Part shown: in pieces, positions 1 to 10,600 of the stretch
Layout of the letters: each line of letters opens with the position of its first letter
Position numbering within the stretch: the stretch's first letter is position 1
Translations under genes and position numbers: made by a program
Source of the DNA: Ophiostoma sp. CBS 140.51
Lineage: Eukaryota; Ascomycota; Sordariomycetes; Ophiostomatales; Ophiostomataceae
Reading direction: 5' to 3'
DNA: 64,000 nt
Assembly: GCA_029298735.1 (NCBI GenBank)
Contig: JANSLP010000007.1
Coordinates: forward strand, 62,001-126,000
Notes under the pieces: generated by a model
Told to the model about the DNA's origin: nothing
Databases searched by the model: none
The model's input: only the letters and a program-made list of their open reading frames with translations

Positions 1-2295
1 TCTCCTTGGCAGAACTCGTCGGCGTTCATCAGCTCCGTCGCACCGTAGACCACCCGCCGCTTGGCCCGGTCGTTGTTGCCGCCGCCTGTCCGGTTCACCC
101 ACTCCTGTAGGTTGCCATACTCGTTGATGCTGCCGCCGCCAACCACAAAGACAATGGCGTCGCTGAATCCCTGCCGCCGCTGGCCAAAGGACGCGCTCAT
201 GCCGGGCGTCTGGCCACTGCCGCCACCCAGACCACCACCGGCACCAGGCATGCCGGCACTACCTGACGAGCCACTGCCGTCGCCACTGTCGACACCAAGG
301 TGGCTGCCACCACCGCCGCCGCCGCCACGAGCCATGGACGGCGGGGGCATGCTGCCGCGGGCGTGGGAGTTGCGGGGATCAAAGTAGAGATAGCTCTCGG
401 TCTTCATGATGGCGGAGCTGTTGGAGGCACCCGGGTCCATGATGGAGCCGACAATGCTGGTAACCGTGAGGTCGCGGTTGGCGGGCAAGAAGTTCTTGAT
501 GGAGCCGACAATGGACTCGAGGTTGGCCGACAGGTTGGTTGGGACACCCGTTTCTTTGAGGCGGTCGGTGAGGCGCGAGGAGATGGACGAGAAGCGGCCA
601 AACAGATCCGTCGAGGCGGCCGTCTGCTGCTGCGGGGTGCTGTGGACGGTGGTGAGCTGGGTCATCTTGGTAGTGGCGCGGACCTGGCGGATGTAGCCGA
701 GTGAGGTGGTGTCGGCGCCGGCGTTCTTGAGGGCATCCTCAAACTGCGGCCATTCAACGCGGCTGACCTCCTGCTCGGTAGTCAGGAACCAGATAATGAA
801 CAGGCGCAGCTTGTCGGCGGCATTGGTGCCCTTGGTGGCGTCATTCAACAGCTCGAGGACCTGGGCCTTAGTCTGCTTAGTGATGTTCTCCTCGATCTGG
901 AAGAAGTTGTCGAGCTGGCGGTCCTTGATTCCTGTGAGCAAAGCTGCAAGAATGTTCATGTGGATATCCAGCACTGCTTTCCGCTCGCGCAGCTCGGGCA
1001 ACAGTGTTATCGCGGCCTTGAGGTGCTGTGCGCTGGCGCTCGTATCGTTCTGCAGGTCCTCAAAGGAAGAGGCGCCCGTCTTGCGGGTAATCTCGTTGGT
1101 GTCCTGCTTGTACCGACTGAGCTCGGCGTCAATGTCCTCGGCGACCTGCGGGAAGGGCAGCGGTGCGTTCTTGTTCCAGAAGAAGTCGGTGGCGTTGATA
1201 TCATAGGTCTTTTTGGTGGCGCCCTTGGCCGGGTTCTTCTCATCGACGGGCGTCTCAATGGTCACGCGATTGAGCTTCATGCCCAGCACGTCGTGCACAA
1301 GGCTCTGGTACGTCCACGAGTGCGAAAGCATAGTCGTCAGGTCGATATTGCGGTCGAGAATGATCAGCACAGGCCGCGACACAGGTGTGCCAGCCGATGA
1401 CGTGGGCCGTCCGCCGCTGGCAAACATGTTATCCTTGGAGCTCAGCAGGTGGTCGCGCAGCTTGCGGTCGAGCTTCGTGGCGATGATCTCAGCGGCCATG
1501 CCCTTGGGACAGCGGATGATGGGGATGACGCCCATTGTGACGACGACACTGAAAAGGCTGCGGGGAGTTAGATATTGCATAGAACATATCAAAATGCATG
1601 TGGAGTACGTATGCTTACCCGCTGACGACTTTGTTGAGGACGTGGTCCAGCTGCTCGTCCTGGATCTGGCCCGAGTTGAGGGCCCAGTATGTGTGGTCGT
1701 TTTGCATACCCAAGCTGAACAGGTCGTTGTCGGCGCAGATGAAGTTGAGGTATTGGTCGTACAATTGGGCGATCTGGAGGATGTTAGATACGGTGGCTTC
1801 TATGGTACCTTCGGTTCATGCGATCCCCCCACTTACATGTTCTTGAGTGCCGTTGGCTACCGTCTCCGAGGCAAAGTCCTCGAGCAGCGGTCGCGGTATA
1901 GACGACAAAAAGTTGATATAGGCAGGCGAGTACAGGTCCTTCTCCAGGTCACCCGTGATGGCCTTGAGGTTGGCTGTCGTCGGCTCGACCAGGTAGATGA
2001 CAGGCACATCCTCGATGCGATGGCGGTTCGCCGACAGGTGCATATGCATGGTGACGCCCAACGCCCGCAGGTCGCTCACGCGCAACACACTGCTGACAAT
2101 CTGCATGCCGAGGTCGTCAAACACCAACACCTTCCAGATGAGCTCGCCGTCGGGGCCCAGCACGCTGAGCTGCTGCTGCTGCTGCTGGTGATTGTTGTGG
2201 TTGAGGTTGGGCTCGTCGCTGCCGTCGGTGCCAGGAGCGTTGAGGTTGAGCATGCGCTTGAGCGCCGCAATCTGCTTGTCCCGAAGTGACGCCAT
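1..2295 (-). CDS. sly1: SLY1-type Sec1/Munc18 protein, 3' end beyond window
   Basis: Sec1/Munc18 proteins of the Sly1 class bind the syntaxin Sed5/Ufe1 and promote SNARE assembly in ER-Golgi transport; they are peripheral cytosolic proteins. Model: exons 2295-1837, 1773-1619 and 1557 to beyond base 1, with introns of 63 and 61 nt (GTAAGT and GTAAGC donors, CAG acceptors, phases 0 and 2). About 723 residues are visible, already longer than yeast Sly1 (about 666), so little is missing. The N-terminus SLRDKQIAALKRML, the segment WKVLVFDDLG..IVSSVLRVSDLR and the late VVGGGSINEYGNLQEW block are family hallmarks. Oddities are a six-glutamine run at residues 37-42 and a long Gly/Ser-rich insertion shortly before the C-terminal block (bases about 190-345). 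The start at 2295 is the first ATG followed by conserved sequence; the frame stays open upstream, but that part is not family-like. Confidence 0.93.
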
Positions 2296-5200
2296 GGTGG
2301 GAGGTGTAGGAGGAGATGTGGTGATGGAAGAAGAGAAAGAAGAAAACGAGAGGAGATCGTCGGGGTCGTCAGGGGTAGCCGATCGATGGCGGACACGGAC
2401 TACGCTCTGTTGCGTGCTCGAGCTTGGCGAGCCGGAGCTGCAGACCAGATTCGACCGAGGTGTTCTGTTCGGGCGGATGTGCGCGCTGCGATATCGCAAG
2501 ATGGGATGGGGAGAGCTTGTCGCAAATCGATTGATTGAGGAGGGGGAAGGACAGATTGTCGTTTTTTTTTTTTGCTTTGTTGCCGGCGCTGTCGTAATCT
2601 TTCCGTCGAGAAAATTAGGCAGCTGTTATCGTAGACGTGCAGCGCAGCCTCGTTTGCCAATGTTGGGATGGGTGCAGCTCTTTACACGTGGTTCGTTGCG
2701 CTGATAGGAGAGAGAGGTGGTTGGAGGAGGTGGTGATAACTGGGTGGTAGGTCGAACATGGTGGGAATTATTGCGTCGGTGTCAACTAGAACAGCTCGTG
2801 CTATTGGCTGGATTGTGGCTGCCTTCCCCACACTGCCCACATGCGAGCTGTCGGTGTAGCAGCTGTAGCTTACTGCTGTTCTACTGTATTGAGCGTGCCT
2901 CTAACGAGCTGGCATGTGCCGCGTCCACTGACAGCCCACTGGCGGCCTAAGATTAGGCAGCTCCAAACAGCTGTAGACAGCTAAACAGGCAAAAACATCA
3001 CCAAGTTCTCACCTAAACGTTCCACACTGTCATCGACTAGTATGGCCATTATGTAGGTATCAATTGACAAATATATGTAAAAAATTTCGTGTAAATTCGG
3101 CTGATTTATTTATAATTATTATGAACTAATCTGAATTTTGGTGCTCGACAAAATAGTGCAAGCTTGGTTTCTTCAAAGGATATCTCCCTAAACACCGGCA
3201 TCTCCCCAGAGTTCATTAAAAACGTGAAAAAAAAACCCTCCTGCCCCAGTAACGAAGAAGAAAAAAACCAACTAATTTTTTTTTTGCTTAAAATAGTTGA
3301 GAATAGATATTATATTAAAATTGGTGACACCATTGCTGACAGCGTGCCTGTTTGTCGTAGCACATGCTGAGGGTGCGAGTTGGAAGAACTCACCGATTCT
3401 CCTCAACTCTTATGTACAGATTTTGCTTTTCGTTCTAGACCCAGCAAGAGTATTTTCTTTTACTGTTGAATTTGGTTGTCTACAGAGAAAACAAGCCAAA
3501 GCGTCTAGAAGTTGACGCTGTGCCTTCATCTTGACCTGTAATTCTGCTTCATAACAGCTATCGCGTTTATCACAAGTTTGAAGGAAGCTTCAGAAACTGT
3601 ACACTATGACTTTGGCAGTGAAGATTGTCTTCATTGACTATTGATTTTGCTGATACACAGCATGGCATATTCTCCTGCTGTGGCACATATTTTACAATGG
3701 TGATTATGACGAGATTAACCGCCGTTGGCCTTGTAGCGCATCGCTTTTCTCAGGCCGTTTAACATTGTACTTTCCGAGACCTGTCGTTCACTCCACGTGA
3801 AAGTGAAGAAGATCGACAACATATGAACCCTTTTAGGGGTTATGATATGGTAAGGATACAGACAAGGTTATGGAGGAGTTAGAGTGGCCACATCGTCGTT
3901 AAACCCTCTGTCGGGTCGTATATTTGAACCAATCACCACCTTGTATTGTGATCTACTCAATCTACAATCTTTTACTCTGAGAGTTGCTGCAATGATTGCA
4001 GTTTCCCAATTTTGAACCATGCTGGATAGCTGTACGAAAGGAGATGGGGGCCACAAGTCTACTAATATTGTCACACACCATGAAGTGACAGCTAACGGTT
4101 TTGATGTGACGTTCGGCTAACTGAAAATTTCGTGCTCAGTCTAACGTACCACAGTAGCCATGCAAGCCGAGACGGTAAACTAACCTACGATTCTCAAGCT
4201 GAGCCTTTGGAGTGCTATTGATTTTCATAATAGCTCTCCTCTCACAGCTTTAAGAATAGTGAGTCAATAAATCTCATATATTCATCGCAACATTCAAAGA
4301 ATCGAAGGTAATTCTGCTACGAATAGATCGACCTTCTCCACCTCACAAGTAAGTGTATCGTAAAATATGGCAAGCAGCGGTTGTCGGCAGCTCAGCTTGC
4401 CCGTTCTGGGCGGCTCACAGAAAAAAACCAGTAAGTACCTTTGTACTGATCACTGATTGATAAGATGTGCCTGCAGCCAAGAGACAAGGTGGAGACGGCG
4501 CGATGGGGCAGCTACGAGCTAGGCGGGCTGCCCATCTCCACCCAGAGAGCCAGTCATGCAAGGCGAGCGAAATTCACAACACACGAGACGAACAAAAAGA
4601 GGAAGGAAAGTTCCTGAGAAAAATCAAAGGTGGCCCAAGTGGCATGACGAGCATGAGGAAAGAGCGACAAAAGAGAGGCTCCAAGCCACGCTTTTGTGGG
4701 TTGTGTGTTGAATGGAGACAGTCGGATGGAGAGATGGGAAAGTGCGAGGCCGACGAGCGAAGAATGGAGGCCCGACCGAACGAAGTAGGAATGGGCTCTT
4801 CCTAAAGAAGGGAGAATGTGTGTGGGACTTGATAAAAAAGAGAAGAGAAAAGAAAAGAAAAGAAAAGAAAAGAACCAGGGCTAAATGCCTCAAGTTTGCC
4901 AGAGTCGGAAGGACACCCAACCAAATGTGACGGGTTGGTGCCTTCCATTTCAGTTGCCTTGGACAGGAAAAGGCAAGAGCGAGCAAGACAAGAGGCAACC
5001 AAAGGCAACACTCCAAAAACCTCTGCGTCTTGGCAGACAAAAACAGCAAGAAGGCCCCAAGACAAGAAGAAAAACGAAAAACATCGTAGAAAGAGCAACC
5101 CAAAAACCAAGCTGAGCACAAGTCCCCAGCGCCTTCCGAAGTCGTCCGTTTGTCGCACGCTTTTTCGCATGCCGTTTTCTGTCTTGTATTTTCTCCCTTT

Positions 5201-5906
5201 CCGTATACGCTTGTTCGGAATACGCTTGGTGACCGCCCACTGGCCTCCCACTGGCCGCTGGACTGGCCTGTTACTGGCTACCGTCAGGTCCCACCCGCCA
5301 AGTAAATAGTGCCATGTGCCTCTGAACGCCGGACCCCGCGCCAGGCCATGCAAGCTTCCCCCAACCCACTGGAGCCAAACTGCAATCGCCTGACTTTCCC
5401 GCTGCCTCGCACCTGCCCTCGGATTGTGTTTCGGTCGTCACCAACTCTACACTTGTGCCTTCTTCCACTTGCACCACTCGCGCATCGCACTTGCTTGTTT
5501 CTCCTCTTTTCGTGACACAAAGAAACGGCTACACAACTAGTTTCCCTCCCTGCCTACTTTCCTAACCTGTTGTGATCAAGGGACGCAGCTTCCTTTCTCG
5601 TTTCTTTTCGCTCGTTCGCTCCTGCCGTCCGTTGTGGCTTGCCAAGGCTGCCTCTGACGGAAGAAGCGCCGTGCATGTTATAACGAACCGGTGGCCCCCT
5701 TCCCTGCTTCCTCTCTCCCTTGTGTTCCTCTTCTTCCCCTTTCCTTTCTTTCTTTTCCCCTCTCTCTCCTTTTCTTCACAGGCCCTGATATCTCTTTATC
5801 CAACCTCACGGCCTATCTCTCTTTTTGCCGCCCACCTAGGTCCTCGTCTCTTTTCCGTTCCGCACCTATTACTCCTTCTGTTTCACCCTCCCTTGACATC
5901 GCCATC
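2296..5906. other. Intergenic spacer with AT-rich core
   Basis: This spacer lies between two divergently transcribed genes. Bases about 2296-2960 are the probable SLY1 promoter and leader side. Bases about 3040-4370 are visibly AT-rich, with many stops in all frames and no recognisable gene. Bases about 5100-5900 are pyrimidine-rich on the plus strand, as expected for the leader of the gene at 5907. A possible two-exon small ORF near 4366-4805 was considered and not accepted. Confidence 0.6.
4846..4874. repeat. (AGAAA)n microsatellite
   Basis: Nearly six uninterrupted units of the pentamer AGAAA lie in the spacer upstream of the gene at 5907. It is a simple-sequence repeat with no other visible role. 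Confidence 0.95.
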
Positions 5907-6857
5907 ATGAAGTTCTGGGCCCCCGCTCTTCTGGCTACAGGAGCCGCCGCCTCGGCCGTTATCGAACCGCCTTTGGTGCACGCCGACAACAAGGTCAACC
6001 TGTTTGCCGACAACGCCCATATCAAGGGTGGCTTCCACAAGTTCCACCACGGTGATGCCGATGCCACCCTGCCGCCCTCGCACCCTCAGTTTAACATTCC
6101 GACGTCGTACGAGTCTGCTGTCCTGGCCCGCCGCATCCTGTCGTTGACGCCCTTTGGTACTATCTCTACCGTTTTCCCCCACGACGGCGCTGTTGCCGGC
6201 AGCTCCGGTCACCATGGCTTCCACTCCTGGGAAAACCGTCCATCCGGTCTGGGTGGCATCCCTGTCGGTCTCCCTGAGTACCTGGCCGCCTGCGAGGAGG
6301 GCAACGAGGACGGCAGCGACAGCGAGAACGCCGGCAACCCGACGTTCCTGGCCATCAGCATCGCCACCACCTTCAAGAATGCCCGTGCTGGCTCCAACGT
6401 CAGCCTTGCCCTGCAGTGGGAGCCCCCGCACCCGCCGAGCCCGGCCCGCATGTCTGTTCTGGGTGGCATCCAGAAGCTGCTAGGCCGCGGTAAGGGCGAC
6501 GAGGCTGAGGCCAAAGACTTCCCTCCCTCGGTCGCCGCTCTGCCCCGCTTCTCGCTGATCGGCTATCTCGAGCCCATCACCGGCCAGGATGCTCCTGACT
6601 CGGCTCTTGCCACGTGCTTTGTGGCCTCGCACCCGGATGCTAAGTACTGGCTGCCCGGCGGCCGCGTGCACCACTCCGAGTGGCTGCGTCTGGTGGTGAC
6701 GCAGGTGTACTGGATTGGCGGCTTTGGTGACCGTGCCTACATTGGCTGGATCCCCGTCGAGGAGTGGCGCAACGTCTCGCGTGCCGAGTACGAGAAGGCC
6801 CAACTTCCCGGCGAGCAGAAGGGCTGGAAGGCCGCTGCCGTGGGTTACGAGTTGTAG
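5907..6857 (+). CDS. Secreted pyridoxamine-phosphate-oxidase/CREG-like split-barrel protein
   Basis: A single-exon gene of 316 residues. The start at 5907 (MKFWAPALLATGAAASA) gives a classic signal peptide with likely cleavage after the Ala-Ser-Ala at about residue 17, so the product probably enters the secretory pathway. The body matches the fungal FMN-binding split-barrel family related to pyridoxamine 5'-phosphate oxidase and CREG: an early ARRILSLTPFGTISTVFP segment, a central SLIGYLEPI strand, a HPDAKYWLPGG loop and the C-terminal VYWIGGFGDRAYIGWIP block. The family fold is known, but the substrate and real cofactor of these secreted fungal members are not; I do not claim PNP oxidase activity. 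An open frame extends 5' to 5691 but is pyrimidine-tract translation, not protein-like. The TAG stop at 6855 is followed in the same frame by another open stretch (see the ORF at 6900). Confidence 0.85.
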   Translation: MKFWAPALLATGAAASAVIEPPLVHADNKVNLFADNAHIKGGFHKFHHGDADATLPPSHPQFNIPTSYESAVLARRILSLTPFGTISTVFPHDGAVAGSSGHHGFHSWENRPSGLGGIPVGLPEYLAACEEGNEDGSDSENAGNPTFLAISIATTFKNARAGSNVSLALQWEPPHPPSPARMSVLGGIQKLLGRGKGDEAEAKDFPPSVAALPRFSLIGYLEPITGQDAPDSALATCFVASHPDAKYWLPGGRVHHSEWLRLVVTQVYWIGGFGDRAYIGWIPVEEWRNVSRAEYEKAQLPGEQKGWKAAAVGYEL

Positions 6858-6899
6858 GAGCGTACTTTTGGGACGCCCGCGGCATACAGAGGCCCGCCC

Positions 6900-7295
6900 A
6901 TGGACTGGCTCAGCTTTGTCATTGCTTTGCTGTCCCTGCTCTCTTTAATCCCGGCCTTTATTTCCTTCGTCATTGCCGTCATTGCCATTGTCCCCTTTGC
7001 GCCTGCCATTGTGGCTGCGATCCTCGGGGTGCTTTCAGCCCTACCCTACTTCCCACTCATCTCTGCAGTCATTCTGGCGTTGCTCTCGTTGCTTCCATTT
7101 TTGCCATTTTTCATCAGTTTCCTCGTTGGTGTCCTGTCCCTGGTTCCCTTTATTTGTCTTGAATTGCATTCACGCAGACTGCGCCAGTTCATCCGCTGTA
7201 TGGCGCGCTGCATTCTCAACGGAACTAGCGGAGGTCGGCGCGGCCGTTCACGTAGCCGGGGTCATGGTCGTCAAGCAAACAAAGTGACAAATTAG
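6900..7295 (+). CDS. Candidate small hydrophobic tandem-repeat protein, 131 aa
   Basis: I do not recognise this as a named family. The ATG lies 42 bases after the stop of the split-barrel gene, in the same frame, with no stop between. Residues 1-85 are five back-to-back 17-residue units of almost purely hydrophobic sequence. Prolines fall at 18, 35, 52, 69 and at 32, 49, 66, 83, two series each spaced exactly 17. Unit 1 starts at the Met and lacks both prolines but aligns with unit 2 (SFVIA in both). The five 51-base units differ at many bases while the hydrophobic pattern persists, which argues for selection on protein. The tail (86-131) is basic, with 11 Arg, three Cys and an RGRSRSRGHGR stretch. 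Each stretch between prolines is 13 residues, short for a simple transmembrane helix. It could be a separate gene, a readthrough extension of the upstream protein, or untranslated 3' sequence. Confidence 0.4.
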   Translation: MDWLSFVIALLSLLSLIPAFISFVIAVIAIVPFAPAIVAAILGVLSALPYFPLISAVILALLSLLPFLPFFISFLVGVLSLVPFICLELHSRRLRQFIRCMARCILNGTSGGRRGRSRSRGHGRQANKVTN

Positions 7296-7635
7296 AAAGC
7301 CGGAACGGAATTACCAACCTCATCATTGTGCCGCTCAGTCTGATAGCATCTAGCATAGCATCAACCCATCATCAGCATAGCAATACAGGATAGAGACATT
7401 GTACATATTATCACACATTGTAAGAATGCAATTATGAACATTTTCATTTATATATCTTTATTTTATTTTGTTTCGTAGGTATTATTTTTTGTACGGCCGT
7501 GATATGAATATATGACATGTTTTTATAAAAGTGACACTGAAGAAAAGAAAGGATATATACCGCTCAAAGAAAAGAAGAAAATCCATTATACACACGCAAG
7601 AAGTAAACACCGTAATACCACGAGGAGTACCGCAC
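7296..7635. other. Convergent intergenic spacer
   Basis: This short AT-rich stretch separates the 3' ends of the plus-strand ORF at 6900 and the minus-strand gene at 7636. Long T- and A-rich runs at about 7430-7500 suit 3'-end formation in both directions. No gene is visible. Confidence 0.6.
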
Positions 7636-10600
7636 CTAGTCGACACGGATCACGACACGCCAGCCAAGGGCACCAGCCTCACGAATGGCACATGCCAGGC
7701 AACCCCGACGGCGACGGCTGACCAGTGCGTTCCAGCCTCGCTCGGCACACAGCGCCCGCACAAGCATTTCCATGTCCGACCCGAAGCGCCGGCGCCGTGT
7801 CTCATGGTGCATATTGGAGGCAGCTGGGCCCGTCGGGTGGACAGTGCCGCCGACGACGGCCGAGGGTGCAGGCGAGATGGACGTGGACGGTGTGGCTGGC
7901 GGCAAGGCAATGCAGCTGGCAATGTGCGGCTGTTGCGATGATGCTGAGGGCGATGAGGGAGACGTGGGCGAGGCTGGCGACAGCGCAACAATGGGCGAAA
8001 TCTCCTTCGTCAAGGGCGGGAACGAGGAGATGCCTGAGGAAGAAATGCCTGAGGGGGAGGCGCCGTCAAAGTTGAAGATGCTGTGCTTGCGATCCACGAC
8101 GGGCGACATGGGGATCTCGTGGGCGGCAGGCTGCGGCGAGAAGCCCGTGATGCAATCAATGACGAGAACCGTGTTGTCTGTGGGTGGTATCAATCTTGGC
8201 GAAGAACCGTGCGGGTCGGTTGAAGCAGGCGAGGCCGGGTGGTGGTTGGGCGTGGCCGCATACTCCTTGAGCAGCCGCTCCAGGCTCTTGGTCGGGTGGT
8301 CGATGAGCGTCGTCAAGTGAATCGAGGCGTACTTATAGTACTTGTGCAGCGGGTGGCCGACGGTGTGGATGGTGCTGGACCGAGCCGCAGCACCATCGCC
8401 CGCCACGTCAATCTGCTGGATGGTCGGGCTGGACGGTGACTTGACGACCTTGACACGCTGCGAGGGCACGCAAGGGTGGGCCGTGACAAAGTATATGTCA
8501 TACGACAGGTTGTACTTGAGAATCCGGCCAGGGCCGCCGTCGCTGGAAATGACAAACGAGGTCTCCGCGGTGTACGGACTAACCCGGTTCTTGGATGCAG
8601 TTGAGTCGGCATCGTCCTCAGGATCCCGTTCGGCTGGCTCGATGCTACCATCGCCAGCTTTTCTCGGAGGACGGTTTGGATCTTGCGGCGAGTACAGGTG
8701 GAATTTCTGCAGGTCGACACGCGTGTTCTTTGGTGGCACTTGTTTGTAGATGGCCTCGTAGGGAATCACAAAATCGGCCGGAAGAACAGACTCAGGGTCC
8801 GCGTCACCTAAGACATTCGACTCCCGCTCAATGGCGGCCTTGCCCCAAAGTCGGGCGCGGCGGTTGATTCTGCGCATATCGTCGGCCACGTCGTCGGCGT
8901 CAATGTTGACCCAGCCCTCGCCGAGGTTGTCAGGCAGCACATCCGATGACACCCAACCCATACACTCAGCCGCACCCGCACCAGCCGATAAGACACGGCC
9001 CACAATGCAGGCCGTGCTCCAGAAGCTCTTGCCGCCGTAAATGAAACCGGCACCCAGGTGAGCGATCGGACCCAGGGTCTTGAGCGCCTCGTCATCGCCC
9101 TCAAGAAGAGTTGACATGAGCAGGTTACAGAGACTGTCACCGGGCAGCATGAGGCCGGACAGATAGCTCCGCGAGAGCCAGCCGCCAGGATGCAGGGCAG
9201 CCACAACCTTGCGCCGCCGCGGCAGCCGTCTGCTAAACGTAAGGTTCTCCTTGTCACTGGTGGGCGGTTGAGGCGCGTATGGGGAGGTCGAGGATGTGGT
9301 CGACGAGCTGGTGCGGGGCGTCGGCGGGTCGGTGATCCTATTGTTGAGAGGCTCCCGGATGCGGTCCGCATCAAGAGCCCGCTGGGACATGAGTCTGATC
9401 AAGTCGTTGGGCCACTTGAGCTCCTGGGCGAAGTGTGCAACGCCGCGGTATTGGCGAGGAGCGTTCTTGGCCCGCATGGCGTAGACGTGCTTCTTCTCGG
9501 GTGCCTTGGCGTGCAGGTGGCCTTCCATGAGCGACAGCTTCTTAGTCAGAGTCGTAATCCAACCGAGGGTGTGCCGTTTGCCCGATTCGCGTTTGCCACG
9601 GAGACCGCTGATGCTGCTGGCTCTGCTGCTGGGCCGATCGGGGGTAGCTGTGGCCGTGGACAGCCGCTCCTTCTCCTTCTCGGCTGCTGCTGCCGCCTTG
9701 GCCTGCTCTTCCTCCTCTTCATCGACACGCACGACTTCAATGTTCTCCAGCCATGCGCGCGCTAGCATCAGAGACCACCGCACAGAAGGATTGGCGACCT
9801 TCTCAAAGCGATGCACCTCGGATGGGTGAACATATTCGAGACCGTACTCGTCGCCGTCCGTGATGGCGTCTAGGCGCAACAAGAGTTCGGTGGCAAGTAG
9901 GATCTGGAGTAGCAGCCAGTAGCGCTCGGTGTAGCGTTCGTCGCAAGTCGCGGGGCGCGGCGGCGTGTTTGAGCCTGTTGGGTTGACGCCGTCCTGCTGA
10001 GCATGGCCGACACCCGGGTCGAACTCGTCCTGGGGTGAAGATGCCCATAGCACTTGACCAAGGCGCAGACGCCATTCGACATGCGAAAAGTCGATCCAGA
10101 CGTTGGGTGTAGCGAGCACGTCGAGCAGCGCCTCGATTTGCGGGATGAGCTCGGTATCGAGACTACCACCATTGCTGCCGTGGCTGCTTGAGCGTTTGTG
10201 GTGGCTAGATGACCGGGTCCGCTTGGCGGGCGCGCGCAGAATATGGTGGAAGAGCTCGTTGTAGAACTCCTTGCTCTGGTTCGGAACGTAGAAGGTGCCA
10301 TCAGCGTAACGACGGCCGTTTTTTATCAGCTCTTCGAGAATCTGCGTCTCACCAACGTACTTAACACCGTTGGCGTTCTCGTCCAGGGCATTCGCTGGTT
10401 GGTCATGGGCAGCCTTGGCAGCTGCTTGTGCGGCAGCACCGGCTGCAATGGGATCCATGAGGTTCTTGCGAGCCTCGATGACGGCATTGGGCCGGCTGCC
10501 AAGAGTATCAAAGCCAAACTGCTCTTCCTGTAGAGCGTCGGACACGGACAGCTCAAGAGCTGCCTCGTAGCCCACAGTGCCTTTCTCCAGACCTTGGACA

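Noticed and set aside
3868..4074. Minus-strand GGTTCAAAT near 3924, resembling a tRNA T-loop
   Set aside because: No matching acceptor, D or anticodon stems could be folded around it.
4366..4805. Possible two-exon small gene (ATG near 4366, GTAAGT donor near 4431, CAG acceptor at 4474-4476, stop at 4805)
   Set aside because: Splice phase fits, but the product is Lys/Arg/Glu-rich low complexity from purine-rich DNA, with no codon bias or family match.
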